The position numbers and the translations under genes are program-made. A stretch of 64,000 nucleotides of DNA from Leuctra nigra. Lineage: Eukaryota; Arthropoda; Insecta; Plecoptera; Leuctridae. The DNA lies in contig CAKOGZ010000083.1 in assembly GCA_934045905.1 (NCBI GenBank), forward strand, positions 868,001-932,000, given 5' to 3'. Shown piece by piece: positions 48,636 through 62,176 of this stretch; position 1 is the stretch's first letter, and each line of letters starts with the position of its first letter. Below the pieces are notes generated by a model, which made no database searches, was not told the DNA's origin, and saw only the letters and a program-made list of their open reading frames with translations.

Positions 48636-51304
48636 GCCTACACAACGTTATGCCGAGAAATGAAATAAAACACTTTTCGAAAATAATAGGCTTAACATTA
48701 ACATGTAAAAAAAAATCTCCCCTCTGCCTCCTGGAGTCGCCCGACGTTGCCCGGTCAGATAATTTTATAATAAAGTTAGGTTAGGGTAGGTTAGCGAAGC
48801 GAGCGAAGCGAGCGTAGCTGACCCTTAACAAGCTTTAACCTACAGTGACAAAAAATTGATGAAAACCTATCAGGATTGTGCCCTTCTGCTTCTGAAGGAC
48901 ATAAACTAAGAAATGGGGCGTATTGGAGCGTCTGACAAAAAAAAGTGTTTCTGCACTTTTTAAGCCTCTCTCCATCATCTATATGGTGTATCATTTTCAG
49001 CTCTCTAAGAGTAATAGATTCGTCACAAAGTAGGAAACAAACAAAACTTTTTCAATATGACCTACTTCTAAAGTGGCACCCCCCTGTTTTTATCGAATTT
49101 TCTTGATGCCTACACAACGTTATGCCGAGAAATGTAATAAAACACTTTTCGCAAAAAAATAGGCTTATAAATAAAATTATAAAAAAGAACCCCACTCTGC
49201 CCCCTTGGAGTCGCCCGACGCTGCCCTGTCAGATTATTATATAATAAAGTTAGGTTAATACAGGTTAGCCAAGCGAGCGTAGCTGACTCATCACAAGCTT
49301 TAACCTCCATTGACTAAAAAATGGATGAAAACCTAGGAAATGAGGAAAATCTAAGGAACATTGTTAATTGTTACATTGTTACCTTTGTAGGCTAACCTAC
49401 ATTGTTGGTCAATATACATTGACAAAAAAATGGATGAAAATCTATCGGGGGTCGACCCATCAGCTTCTGAATAACATGAACAGTTAATTCCGGCGAATCG
49501 GAGAGTCTGACACAAAAAAGTGTTTCTGCACTTTTTAAGCCTCTCACCATCTACTATATAGGGTAACGTTGTCAACTCTCTTAGAGTAATAGATTCGTCA
49601 CAAAGTAGGAAACAAATAAAAAAATATCAATATGAGCTACTTCTAAAGTGGCACCCTCCTATTTTTATCGAATTTTCTTGAAGCCTACACAACGTTATGC
49701 CGAGAAATGAAATAAAACACTTTTCGAAAAAAAATAGGCTTATAAATAAAATTATAAAAAAGAACCCCACTCTGCCCCCTTGGAGTCGCCCGACGCTGCC
49801 CTGTCAGATTATTATATAATAAAGTTAGGTTAATACAGGTTAGCGAAGCGAGCGTAGCTGACTCATCACAAGCTTTAACCTCCATTGACTAAAAAATGGA
49901 TGAAAACCTAGGAAATGAGGAAAATCTAAGGAACATTGTTAATTGTTACATTGTTACCTTTGTAGGCTAACCTACATTGTTGGTCAATATACATTGACAA
50001 AAAAATGGATGAAAATCTATCGGGGGTCGACCCATCAGCTTCTGAATAACATAAACAGTTAATTCCGGCGAATCGGAGAGTCTGACACAAAAAAGTGTTT
50101 CTGCACTTTTTAAGCCTCTCACCATCTACTATATAGGGTAACGTTGTCAACTCTCTTAGAGTAATAGATTCGTCACAAAGTAGGAAACAAATAAAAAAAT
50201 ATCAATATGAGCTACTTCTTAAGTGGCACCCCCCTATTTTTATCGAATTTTCTTGAAGCCTACACAACGTTATGCCGAGAAATGAAATAAAAAACTTTTC
50301 GAAAATAATAGGCTTAACATTAACATGTAAAAAAAAATCTCCCCTCTGCCTCCTGGAGTCGCCCGACGTTGCCCGGTCAGATAATTTTATAATAAAGTTA
50401 GGTTAGGGTAGGTTAGCGAAGCGAGCGAAGCGAGCGTAGCTGACCCTTAACAAGCTTTAACCTACAGTGACAAAAAATTGATGAAAACCTATCAGGATTG
50501 TGCCCTTCTGCTTCTGAAGGACATAAACTAAGAAATGGGGCGTATCGGAGCGTCTGACAGAAAAAAGTGTTTCTGCACTTTTTAAGCCTCTCTCCATCAT
50601 CTATATGGTGTATCATTTTCAGCTCTCTAAGAGTAATAGATTCGTCACAAAGTAGGAAACAAACAAAACTTTTTCAATATGACCTACTTCTAAAGTGGCA
50701 CCCCCCTGTTTTTATCGAATTTTCTTGATGCCTACACAACGTTATGCCGAGAAATGTAATAAAACACTTTTCGCAAAAAAATAGGCTTATAAATAAAATT
50801 ATAAAAAAGAACCCCACTCTGCCCCCTTGGAGTCGCCCGACGCTGCCCTGTCAGATTATTATATAATAAAGTTAGGTTAATACAGGTTAGCGAAGCGAGC
50901 GTAGCTGACTCATCACAAGCTTTAACCTCCATTGACTAAAAAATGGATGAAAACCTAGGAAATGAGGAAAATCTAAGGAACATTGTTAATTGTTACATTG
51001 TTACCTTTGTAGGCTAACCTACATTGTTGGTCAATATACATTGACAAAAAAATGGATGAAAATCTATCGGGGGTCGACCCATCAGCTTCTGAATAACATA
51101 AACAGTTAATTCCGGCGAATCGGAGAGTCTGACACAAAAAAGTGTTTCTGCACTTTTTAAGCCTCTCACCATCTACTATATAGGGTAACGTTGTCAACTC
51201 TCTTAGAGTAATAGATTCGTCACAAAGTAGGAAACAAATAAAAAAATATCAATATGAGCTACTTCTTAAGTGGCACCCCCCTATTTTTATCGAATTTTCT
51301 TGAA

Positions 51305-52925
51305 GCCTACACAACGTTATGCCGAGAAATGAAATAAAACACTTTTCGAAAATAATAGGCTTAACATTAACATGTAAAAAAAAATCTCCCCTCTGCCTCC
51401 TGGAGTCGCCCGACGTTGCCCGGTCAGATAATTTTATAATAAAGTTAGGTTAGGGTAGGTTAGCGAAGCGAGCGAAGCGAGCGTAGCTGACCCTTAACAA
51501 GCTTTAACCTACAGTGACAAAAAATTGATGAAAACCTATCAGGATTGTGCCCTTCTGCTTCTGAAGGACATAAACTAAGAAATGCGGCGTATCGGAGCGT
51601 CTGACAGAAAAAAGTGTTTCTGCACATTTTAAGCCTCTCTCCATCAACTATATGGTGTATCATTTTCAGCTCTCTAAGAGTAATAAATTCGTCACAAAGT
51701 AGGAAACAAACAAAACTTTTTCAATATGACCTACTTCTAAAGTGGCACCCCCCTGTTTTTATCGAATTTTCTTGATGCCTACACAACGTTATGCCGAGAA
51801 ATGTAATAAAACACTTTTCGAAAAAAAATAGGCTTATAAATAAAATTATAAAAAAGAACCCCACTCTGCCCCCTTGGAGTCGCCCGACGCTGCCCTGTCA
51901 GATTATTATATAATAAAGTTAGGTTAATACAGGTTAGCGAAGCGAGCGTAGCTGACTCATCACAAGCTTTAACCTCCATTGACTAAAAAATGGATGAAAA
52001 CCTAGGAAATGAGGAAAATCTAAGGAACATTGTTAATTGTTACATTGTTACCTTTGTAGGCTAACCTACATTGTTGGTCAATATACATTGACAAAAAAAT
52101 GGATGAAAATCTATCGGGGGTCGACCCATCAGCTATTGAATATCATGAACAGTTAATTCCGGCGAATCGGAGAGTCTGACATAAAAAAGTGTTTCTGCAC
52201 TTTTTAAGCCTCTCACCATCTACTATATAGGGTAACGTTGTCAACTCTCTTAGAGTAATAGATTCGTCACAAAGTAGGAAACAAATAAAAAAATATCAAT
52301 ATGAGCTACTTCTAAAGTGGCACCCCCCTATTTTTATCGAATTTTCTTGAAGCCTACACAACGTTATGCCGAGAAATGAAATAAAACACTTTTCGAAAAT
52401 AATAGGCTTATAAATAAAATTATAAAAAAGAACCCCACTCTGCCCCCTTGGAGTCGCCCGACGCTGCCCTGTCAGATTATTATATAATAAAGTAAGGTTA
52501 ATACAGGTTAGCGAAGCGAGCGTAGCTGACTCATCACAAGCTTTAACCTCCATTGACTAAAAAATGGATGAAAACCTAGGAAATGAGGAAAATCTAAGGA
52601 ACATTGTTAATTGTTACATTGTTACCTTTGTAGGCTAACCTACATTGTTGGTCAATATACATTGACAAAAAAATGGATGAAAATCTATCGGGGGTCGACC
52701 CATCAGCTTCTGAATAACATAAACAGTTAATTCCGGCGAATCGGAGAGTCTGACACAAAAACGTGTTTCTGCACTTTTTAAGCCTCTCACCATCTACTAT
52801 ATAGGGTAACGTTGTCAACTCTCTTAGAGTAATAGATTCGTCACAAAGTAGGAAACAAATAAAAAAATATCAATATGAGCTACTTCTTAAGTGGCACCCC
52901 CCTATTTTTATCGAATTTTCTTGAA
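51305..52925. repeat. B*-A2*-A3 segment, 1621 bp
   Basis: 472 + 575 + 574 bp. The A2* at 51777 has TAGGCTTATAAAT, not the TAGGATTATAAAT seen from 34916 to 46163, and private CAGCTATTGAATATCATG. The A3 has a private CAAAAACGTG in the hairpin arm. Confidence 0.92.
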
Positions 52926-53397
52926 GCCTACACAACGTTATGCCGAGAAATGAAATAAAACACTTTTCGAAAATAATAGGCTTAACATTAACATGTAAAA
53001 AAAAATCTCCCCTCTGCCTCCTGGAGTCGCCCGACGTTGCCCGGTCAGATAATTTTATAATAAAGTTAGGTTAGGGTAGGTTAGCGAAGCGAGCGAAGCG
53101 AGCGTAGCTGACCCTTAACAAGCTTTAACCTACAGTGACAAAAAATTGATGAAAACCTATCAGGATTGTTCCCTTCTGTTTCTGAAGGACATAAACTAAG
53201 AAATGCGGCGTATCGGAGCGTCTGACATAAAAAAGTGTTTCTGCACTTTTTAAGCCTCTCACCATCTACTATATAGGGTAACGTTGTCAACTCTCTTAGA
53301 GTAATAGATTCGTCACAAAGTAGGAAACAAATAAAAAAATATCAATATGAGCTACTTCTAAAGTGGCACCCCCCTATTTTTATCGAATTTTCTTGAA
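52926..53397. repeat. Chimeric monomer Bc (B 5' part, A 3' part), copy 1
   Basis: Through ...GGAGCG (53220) the sequence is B, with private TTCCCTTCTGTTTCTG. From 53228 it is A2*/A3-like (ATAAAAAAGTG, CTCACCATCTACTATATAG, GTAACGTTGTC, TGAGCTACTTCTAAAG). The switch lies within the shared TCTGACA at 53221-53227. Confidence 0.93.
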
Positions 53398-54443
53398 GCC
53401 TACACAACGTTATGCCGAGAAATGAAATAAAACACTTTTCGAAAATAATAGGCTTATAAATAAAATTATAAAAAAGAACCCCACATGGCCCCCTTGGAGT
53501 CGCCCGACGCTGCCCTGTCAGATTATTATATAATAAAGTAAGGTTAATACAGGTTAGCGAAGCGAGCGTAGCTGACTCATCACAAGCTTTAACCTCCATT
53601 GACTAAAAAATGGATGAAAACCTAGGAAATGAGGAAAATCTAAGGAACATTGTTAATTGTTACATTGTTACCTTTGTAGGCTAACCTACATTGTTGGTCA
53701 ATATACATTGACAAAAAAATGGATGAAAATCTATCGGGGGTCGACCCATCAGCTTCTGAATAACATAAACAGTTAATTCCGGCGAATCGGAGAGTCTGAC
53801 ACAAAAAAGTGTTTCTGCACTTTTTAAGCCTCTCACCATCTACTATATAGGGTAACGTTGTCAACTCTCTTAGAGTAATAGATTCGTCACAAAGAAGGAA
53901 ACAAATAAAAAAATATCAATATGAGCTACTTCTTAAGTGGCACCCCCCTATTTTTATCGAATTTTCTTGAAGCCTACACAACGTTATACCGAGAAATGAA
54001 ATAAAACACTTTTCGAAAATAATAGGCTTAACATTAACATGTAAAAAAAAATCTCCCCTCTGCCTCCTGGAGTCGCCCGACGTTGCCCGGTCAGATAATT
54101 TTATAATAAAGTTAGGTTAGGGTAGGTTAGCGAAGCGAGCGAAGCGAGCGTAGCTGACCCTTAACAAGCTTTAACCTACAGTGACAAAAAATTGATGAAA
54201 ACCTATCAGGATTGTGCCCTTCTGCTTCTGAAGGACATAAACTAAGAAATGCGGCGTATCGGAGCGTCTGACAGAAAAAAGTGTTTCTGCACTTTTTAAG
54301 CCTCTCTCCATCAACTATATGGTGTATCATTTTCAGCTCTCTAAGAGTAATAGATTCGTCACAAAGTAGGAAATAAACAAAACTTTTTCAATATGACCTA
54401 CTTCTAAAGTGGCACCCCCCTGTTTTTATCGAATTTTCTTGAT

Positions 54444-55017
54444 GCCTACACAACGTTATGCCGAGAAATGAAATAAAACACTTTTCGAAAATAATAGGCT
54501 TATAAATAAAATTATAAAAAAGAACCCCACTCTGCCCCCTTGGAGTCGCCCGACGCTGCCCTGTCAGATTATTATATAATAAAGTTAGGTTAATACAGGT
54601 TAGCGAAGCGAGCGTAGCTGACTCATCACAAGCTTTAACCTCCATTGACTAAAAAATGGATGGAAACCTAGGAAATGAGGAAAATCTTAGGAACATTGTT
54701 AATTGTTACATTGTTACCTTTGTAGGCTAACCTACATTGTTGGTCAATATACATTGACAAAAAAATTGATGAAAATCTATCGGGGGTCGACCCATCAGCT
54801 TCTGAATAACATGAACAGTTAATTCCGGCGAATCGGAGAGTCTGACATAAAAAAGTGTTTCTGCACTTTTTAAGCCTCTCACCATTTTCTATATAGGGTA
54901 ACGTTGTCAACTCTCTTAGAGTAATAGATTCGTCACAAAGTAGGAAACAAATAAAAAAATATCAATATGAGCTACTTCTAAAGTGGCACCCCCCTATTTT
55001 TATCGAATTTTCTTGAA
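54444..55017. repeat. A3v monomer (574 bp), copy 1
   Basis: A3-type start with CGAAAATAATAGG. Distinctive bases are GGATGGAAACC, AAATCTTAGG, TTGATGAAAATC and CACCATTTTCTATATAG. Copies 2 (58731) and 3 (60454) share the last three but read ATTAATGGAAACC and GTAAGCTAACC. Confidence 0.9.
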
Positions 55018-56166
55018 GCCTACACAACGTTATGCCGAGAAATGAAATAAAACACTTTTCGAAAATAATAGGCTTATAAATAAAATTATAAAAAAGAACC
55101 CCACTCTGCCCCCTTGGAGTCGCCCGACGCTGCCCTGTCAGATTATTATATAATAAAGTTAGGTTAATACAGGTTAGCGAAGCGAGCGTAGCTGACTCAT
55201 CACAAGCTTTAACCTCCATTGACTAAAAAATGGATGAAAACCTAGGAAATGAGGAAAATCTAAGGAACATTGTTAATTGTTACATTGTTACCTTTGTAGG
55301 CTAACCTACATTGTTGGTCAATATACATTGACAAAAAAATGGAAGAAAATCTATCGGGGGTCGACCCATCAGCTTCTGAATAACATGAACAGTTAATTCC
55401 GGCGAATCGGAGAGTCTGACATAAAAAAGTGTTTCTGCACTTTTTAAGCCTCTCACCATCTACTATATAGGGTAACGTTGTCAACTCTCTTAGAGTAATA
55501 GATTCGTCACAAAGTAGGAAACAAAGAAAAAAATATCAATATGAGCTACTTCTAAAGTGGCACCCCCCTATTTTTATCGAATTTTCTTGAAGCCTACACA
55601 ACGTTATGCCTAGAAATGAAATAAAACACTTTTCGAAAAAAAATAGGCTTATAAATAAAATTATAAAAAAGAACCCCACTCTGCCCCCTTGGAGTCGCCC
55701 GACGCTGCCCTGTCAGATTATTATATAATAAAGTTAGGTTAATACAGGTTAGCGAAGCGAGCGTCGCTGACTCATCACAAGCTTTAACCTCCATTGACTA
55801 AAAAATGGATGAAAACCTAGGAAATGAGGAAAATCTAAGGAACATTGTTAATTGTTACATTGTTACCTTTGTAGGCTAACCTACATTGTTGGTCAATATA
55901 CATTGACAAAAAAATGGATGAAAATCTATCGGGGGTCGACCCATCAGCTTCTGAATAACATAAACAGTTAATTCCGGCGAATCGGAGAGTCTGACACAAA
56001 AAAGTGTTTCTGCACTTTTTAAGCCTCTCACCATCTACTATATAGGGTAACGTTGTCAACTCTCTTAGAGTAATAGATTCGTCACAAAGTAGGAAACAAA
56101 TAAAAAAATATCAATATGAGCTACTTCTTAAGTGGCACCCCCCTATTTTTATCGAATTTTCTTGAA

Positions 56167-56638
56167 GCCTACACAACGTTATGCCGAGAAATGAAATAAA
56201 ACACTTTTCGAAAATAATAGGCTTAACATTAACATGTAAAAAAAAATTACCCCTCTGCCTCCTGGAGTCGCCCGACGTTGCCCGGTCAGATAATTTTATA
56301 ATAAAGTTAGGTTAGGGTAAGTTAGCGAAGCGAGCGAAGCGAGCGTAGCTGACCCTTAACAAGCTTTAACCTACAGTGACAAAAAATTGATGAAAACCTA
56401 TCAGGATTGTTCCCTTCTGTTTCTGAAGGACATAAACTAAGAAATGCGGCGTATCGGAGCGTCTGACATAAAAAAGTGTTTCTGCACTTTTTAAGCCTCT
56501 CACCATCTACTATATAGGGTAACGTTGTCAACTCTCTTAGAGTAATAGATTCGTCACAAAGTAGGAAACAAATAAAAAAATATCAATATGAGCTACTTCT
56601 AAAGTGGCACCCCCCTATTTTTATCGAATTTTCTTGAA
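56167..56638. repeat. Chimeric monomer Bc, copy 2
   Basis: Same B-to-A switch as copy 1, within GTCTGACA at 56461-56468, and the same private TTCCCTTCTGTTTCTG. It also has AAAAATTACCCC and GGGTAAGTTAGCG. Confidence 0.92.
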
Positions 56639-57212
56639 GCCTACACAACGTTATGCCGAGAAATGAAATAAAACACTTTTCGAAAATAATAGGCTTATAA
56701 ATAAAATTATAAAAAAGAACCCCACTCTGCCCCCTTGGAGTCGCCCGACGCTGCCCTGTCAGATTATTATATAATAAAGTAAGGTTAATACAGGTTAGCG
56801 AAGCGAGCGTAGCTGACTCATCACAAGCTTTAACCTCCATTGACTAAAAAATGGATGAAAACCTAGGAAATGAGGAAAATCTAAGGAACATTGTTAATTG
56901 TTACATTGTTACCTTTGTAGGCTAACCTACATTGTTGGTCAATATACATTGACAAAAAAATGGATGAAAATCTATCGGGGGTCGACCCATCAGCTTCTGA
57001 ATAACATAAACAGTTAATTCCGGCGAATCGGAGAGTCTGACACAAAAAAGTGTTTCTGCACTTTTTAAGCCTCTCACCATCTACTATATAGGGTAACGTT
57101 GTCAACTCTCTTAGAGTAATAGATTCGTCACAAAGAAGGAAACAAATAAAAAAATATCAATATGAGCTACTTCTTAAGTGGCACCCCCCTATTTTTATCG
57201 AATTTTCTTGAA

Positions 57213-57684
57213 GCCTACACAACGTTATGCCGAGAAATGAAATAAAACACTTTTCGAAAATAATAGGCTTAACATTAACATGTAAAAAAAAATCTCCCCT
57301 CTGCCTCCTGGAGTCGCCCGACGTTGCCCGGTCAGATAATTTTATAATAAAGTTAGGTTAGGGTAGGTTAGCGAAGCGAGCGAAGCGAGCGTAGCTGACC
57401 CTTAACAAGCTTTAACCTACAGTGACAAAAAATTGATGAAAACCTATCAGGATTGTTCCCTTCTGTTTCTGAAGGACATAAACTAAGAAATGCGGCGTAT
57501 CGGAGCGTCTGACATAAAAAAGTGTTTCTGCACTTTTTAAGCCTCTCACCATCTACTATATAGGGTAACGTTGTCAACTCTCTTAGAGTAATAGATTCGT
57601 CACAAAGTAGGAAACAAATAAAAAAATATCAATATGAGCTACTTCTAAAGTGGCACCCCCCTATTTTTATCGAATTTTCTTGAA
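57213..57684. repeat. Chimeric monomer Bc, copy 3
   Basis: Same switch point (57507-57514) and the same two private B changes as the other copies, so all three descend from one recombinant. Confidence 0.92.
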
Positions 57685-60453
57685 GCCTACACAACGTTAT
57701 GCCGAGAAATGAAATAAAACACTTTTCGAAAATAATAGGCTTATAAATAAAATTATAAAAAAGAACCCCACTCTGCCCCCTTGGAGTCGCCCGACGCTGC
57801 CCTGTCAGATTATTATATAATAAAGTAAGGTTAATACAGGTTAGCGAAGCGAGCGTAGCTGACTCATCACAAGCTTTAACCTCCATTGACTAAAAAATGG
57901 ATGAAAACCTAGGAAATGAGGAAAATCTAAGGAACATTGTTAATTGTTACATTGTTACCTTTGTAGGCTAACCTACATTGTTGGTCAATATACATTGACA
58001 AAAAAATGGATGAAAATCTATCGGGGGTCGACCCATCAGCTTCTGAATAACATAAACAGTTAATTCCGGCGAATCGGAGAGTCTGACACAAAAAAGTGTT
58101 TCTGCACTTTTTAAGCCTCTCACCATCTACTATATAGGGTAACGTTGTCAACTCTCTTAGAGTAATAGATTCGTCACAAAGAAGGAAACAAATAAAAAAA
58201 TATCAATATGAGCTACTTCTTAAGTGGCACCCCCCTATTTTTATCGAATTTTCTTGAAGCCTACACAACGTTATGCCGAGAAATGAAATAAAACACTTTT
58301 CGAAAATAATAGGCTTAACATTAACATGTAAAAAAAAATCTCCCCTCTGCCTCCTGGAGTCGCCCGACGTTGCCCGGTCAGATAATTTTATAATAAAGTT
58401 AGGTTAGGGTAGGTTAGCGAAGCGAGCGAAGCGAGCGTAGCTGACCCTTAACAAGCTTTAACCTACAGTGACAAAAAATTGATGAAAACCTATCAGGATT
58501 GTGCCCTTCTGCTTCTGAAGGACATAAACTAAGAAATGCGGCGTATCGGAGCGTCTGACAGAAAAAAGTGTTTCTGCACTTTTTAAGCCTCTCTCCATCA
58601 ACTATATGGTGTATCATTTTCAGCTCTCTAAGAGTAATAGATTCGTCACAAAGTAGGAAACAAACAAAACTTTTTCAATATGACCTACTTCTAAAGTGGC
58701 ACCCCCCTGTTTTTATCGAATTTTCTTGATGCCTACACAACGTTATGCCGAGAAATGAAATAAAACACTTTTCGAAAATAATAGGCTTATAAATAAAATT
58801 ATAAAAAAGAACCCCACTCTGCCCCCTTGGAGTCGCCCGACGCTGCCCTGTCAGATTATTATATAATAAAGTTAGGTTAATACAGGTTAGCGAAGCGAGC
58901 GTAGCTGACTCATCACAAGCTTTAACCTCCATTGACTAAAAAATTAATGGAAACCTAGGAAATGAGGAAAATCTTAGGAACATTGTTAATTGTTACATTG
59001 TTACCTTTGTAAGCTAACCTACATTGTTGGTCAATATACATTGACAAAAAAATTGATGAAAATCTATCGGGGGTCGACCCATCAGCTTCTGAATAACATG
59101 AACAGTTAATTCCGGCGAATCGGAGAGTCTGACATAAAAAAGTGTTTCTGCACTTTTTAAGCCTCTCACCATTTTCTATATAGGGTAACGTTGTCAACTC
59201 TCTTAGAGTAATAGATTCGTCACAAAGTAGGAAACAAATAAAAAAATATCAATATGAGCTACTTCTAAAGTGGCACCCCCCTATTTTTATCGAATTTTCT
59301 TGAAGCCTACACAACGTTATGCCGAGAAATGAAATAAAACACTTTTCGAAAATAATAGGCTTATAAATAAAATTATAAAAAAGAACCCCACTCTGCCCCC
59401 TTGGAGTCGCCCGACGCTGCCCTGTCAGATTATTATATAATAAAGTTAGGTTAATACAGGTTAGCGAAGCGAGCGTAGCTGACTCATCACAAGCTTTAAC
59501 CTCCATTGACTAAAAAATGGATGAAAACCTAGGAAATGAGGAAAATCTAAGGAACATTGTTAATTGTTACATTGTTACCTTTGTAGGCTAACCTACATTG
59601 TTGGTCAATATACATTGACAAAAAAATGGAAGAAAATCTATCGGGGGTCGACCCATCAGCTTCTGAATAACATGAACAGTTAATTCCGGCGAATCGGAGA
59701 GTCTGACATAAAAAAGTGTTTCTGCACTTTTTAAGCCTCTCACCATCTACTATATAGGGTAACGTTGTCAACTCTCTTAGAGTAATAGATTCGTCACAAA
59801 GTAGGAAACAAATAAAAAAATATCAATATGAGCTACTTCTAAAGTGGCACCCCCCTATTTTTATCGAATTTTCTTGAAGCCTACACAACGTTATGCCGAG
59901 AAATGAAATAAAACACTTTTCGAAAAAAAATAGGCTTATAAATAAAATTATAAAAAAGAACCCCACTCTGCCCCATTGGAGTCGCCCGACGCTGCCCTGT
60001 CAGATTATTATATAATAAAGTTAGGTTAATACAGGTTAGCGAAGCGAGCGTCGCTGACTCATCACAAGCTTTAACCTCCATTGACTAAAAAATGGATGAA
60101 AACCTAGGAAATGAGGAAAATCTAAGGAACATTGTTAATTGTTACATTGTTACCTTTGTAGGCTAACCTACATTGTTGGTCAATATACATTGACAAAAAA
60201 ATGGATGAAAATCTATCGGGGGTCGACCCATCAGCTTCTGAATAACATAAACAGTTAATTCCGGCGAATCGGAGAGTCTGACACAAAAAAGTGTTTCTGC
60301 ACTTTTTAAGCCTCTCACCATCTACTATATAGGGTAACGTTGTCAACTCTCTTAGAGTAATAGATTCGTCACAAAGTAGGAAACAAATAAAAAAATATCA
60401 ATATGAGCTACTTCTTAAGTGGCACCCCCCTATTTTTATCGAATTTTCTTGAA
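57213..60453. repeat. Complex HOR unit of six monomers, 3241 bp
   Basis: Order Bc-A3-B-A3v-A3-A1, with starts at 57213, 57685, 58259, 58731, 59305 and 59879. It reproduces 52926-56166 with an offset of 4287. The A1 at 59879 has a private CCCCATTGGAG and the shared GAGCGTCGCTGAC. The expected next Bc is missing; an A3v follows instead. Confidence 0.92.
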
Positions 60454-62176
60454 GCCTACACAACGTTATGCCGAGAAATGAAATAAAACACTTTTCGAAA
60501 ATAATAGGCTTATAAATAAAATTATAAAAAAGAACCCCACTCTGCCCCCTTGGAGTCGCCCGACGCTGCCCTGTCAGATTATTATATAATAAAGTTAGGT
60601 TAATACAGGTTAGCGAAGCGAGCGTAGCTGACTCATCACAAGCTTTAACCTCCATTGACTAAAAAATTAATGGAAACCTAGGAAATGAGGAAAATCTTAG
60701 GAACATTGTTAATTGTTACATTGTTACCTTTGTAAGCTAACCTACATTGTTGGTCAATATACATTGACAAAAAAATTGATGAAAATCTATCGGGGGTCGA
60801 CCCATCAGCTTCTGAATAACATGAACAGTTAATTCCGGCGAATCGGAGAGTCTGACATAAAAAAGTGTTTCTGCACTTTTTAAGCCTCTCACCATTTTCT
60901 ATATAGGGTAACGTTGTCAACTCTCTTAGAGTAATAGATTCGTCACAAAGTAGGAAACAAATAAAAAAATATCAATATGAGCTACTTCTAAAGTGGCACC
61001 CCCCTATTTTTATCGAATTTTCTTGAAGCCTACACAACGTTATGCCGAGAAATGAAATAAAACACTTTTCGAAAATAATAGGCTTATAAATAAAATTATA
61101 AAAAAGAACCCCACTCTGCCCCCTTGGAGTCGCCCGACGCTGCCCTGTCAGATTATTATATAATAAAGTTAGGTTAATACAGGTTAGCGAAGCGAGCGTA
61201 GCTGACTCATCACAAGCTTTAACCTCCATTGACTAAAAAATGGATGAAAACCTAGGAAATGAGGAAAATCTAAGGAACATTGTTAATTGTTACATTGTTA
61301 CCTTTGTAGGCTAACCTACATTGTTGGTCAATATACATTGACAAAAAAATGGAAGAAAATCTATCGGGGGTCGACCCATCAGCTTCTGAATAACATGAAC
61401 AGTTAATTCCGGCGAATCGGAGAGTCTGACATAAAAAAGTGTTTCTGCACTTTTTAAGCCTCTCACCATCTACTATATAGGGTAACGTTGTCAACTCTCT
61501 TAGAGTAATAGATTCGTCACAAAGTAGGAAACAAATAAAAAAATATCAATATGAGCTACTTCTAAAGTGGCACCCCCCTATTTTTATCGAATTTTCTTGA
61601 AGCCTACACAACGTTATGCCGAGAAATGAAATAAAACACTTTTCGAAAAAAAATAGGCTTATAAATAAAATTATAAAAAAGAACCCCACTCTGCCCCCTT
61701 GGAGTCGCCCGACGCTGCCCTGTCAGATTATTATATAATAAAGTTAGGTTAATACAGGTTAGCGAAGCGAGCGTCGCTGACTCATCACAAGCTTTAACCT
61801 CCATTGACTAAAAAATGGATGAAAACCTAGGAAATGAGGAAAATCTAAGGAACATTGTTAATTGTTACATTGTTACCTTTGTAGGCTAACCTACATTGTT
61901 GGTCAATATACATTGACAAAAAAATGGATGAAAATCTATCGGGGGTCGACCCATCAGCTTCTGAATAACATAAACAGTTAATTCCGGCGAATCGGAGAGT
62001 CTGACACAAAAAAGTGTTTCTGCACTTTTTAAGCCTCTCACCATCTACTATATAGGGTAACGTTGTCAACTCTCTTAGAGTAATAGATTCGTCACAAAGT
62101 AGGAAACAAATAAAAAAATATCAATATGAGCTACTTCTTAAGTGGCACCCCCCTATTTTTATCGAATTTTCTTGAA
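60454..62176. repeat. Tandem duplicate A3v-A3-A1, 1723 bp
   Basis: 574 + 574 + 575 bp, repeating 58731-60453. All three monomers share markers with that block (ATTAATGGAAACC; GGAAGAAAATC; GAGCGTCGCTGAC). The left junction has A1-type CTTCTTAAG and GAAGCC instead of the B-type GATGCC found before the other A3v copies. Confidence 0.92.

Larger units (their letters stand above)
45691..51304. repeat. Eight-monomer unit (4290 bp) split by a transposon
   Basis: After subtracting the 1320-bp element and its 4-bp duplication, 4290 bp of satellite remain. The order is B*-A2*-A3-B-A2-A1-B-A2, with monomer starts at 45691, 46163, 46738, 48636, 49108, 49683, 50258 and 50730. The first five monomers match the two preceding copies; the last three appear in a different order (A1-B-A2 rather than B-A2-A1). 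The final A2 has AACATAAACAG and CTTCTTAAG, so it is an A2/A1 hybrid. Confidence 0.92.
52926..57212. repeat. Complex HOR unit of eight monomers, 4287 bp
   Basis: Order Bc-A3-B-A3v-A3-A1-Bc-A3, with starts at 52926, 53398, 53972, 54444, 55018, 55592, 56167 and 56639. Bc is a chimeric B (described separately). A3v has a B-type left junction (GATGCC), TTGATGAAAATC and ACCATTTTCTATATAG. The A3 at 55018 has GGAAGAAAATC; the A1 at 55592 has GAGCGTCGCTGAC. The same monomers recur 4287 bases downstream. Confidence 0.92.
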
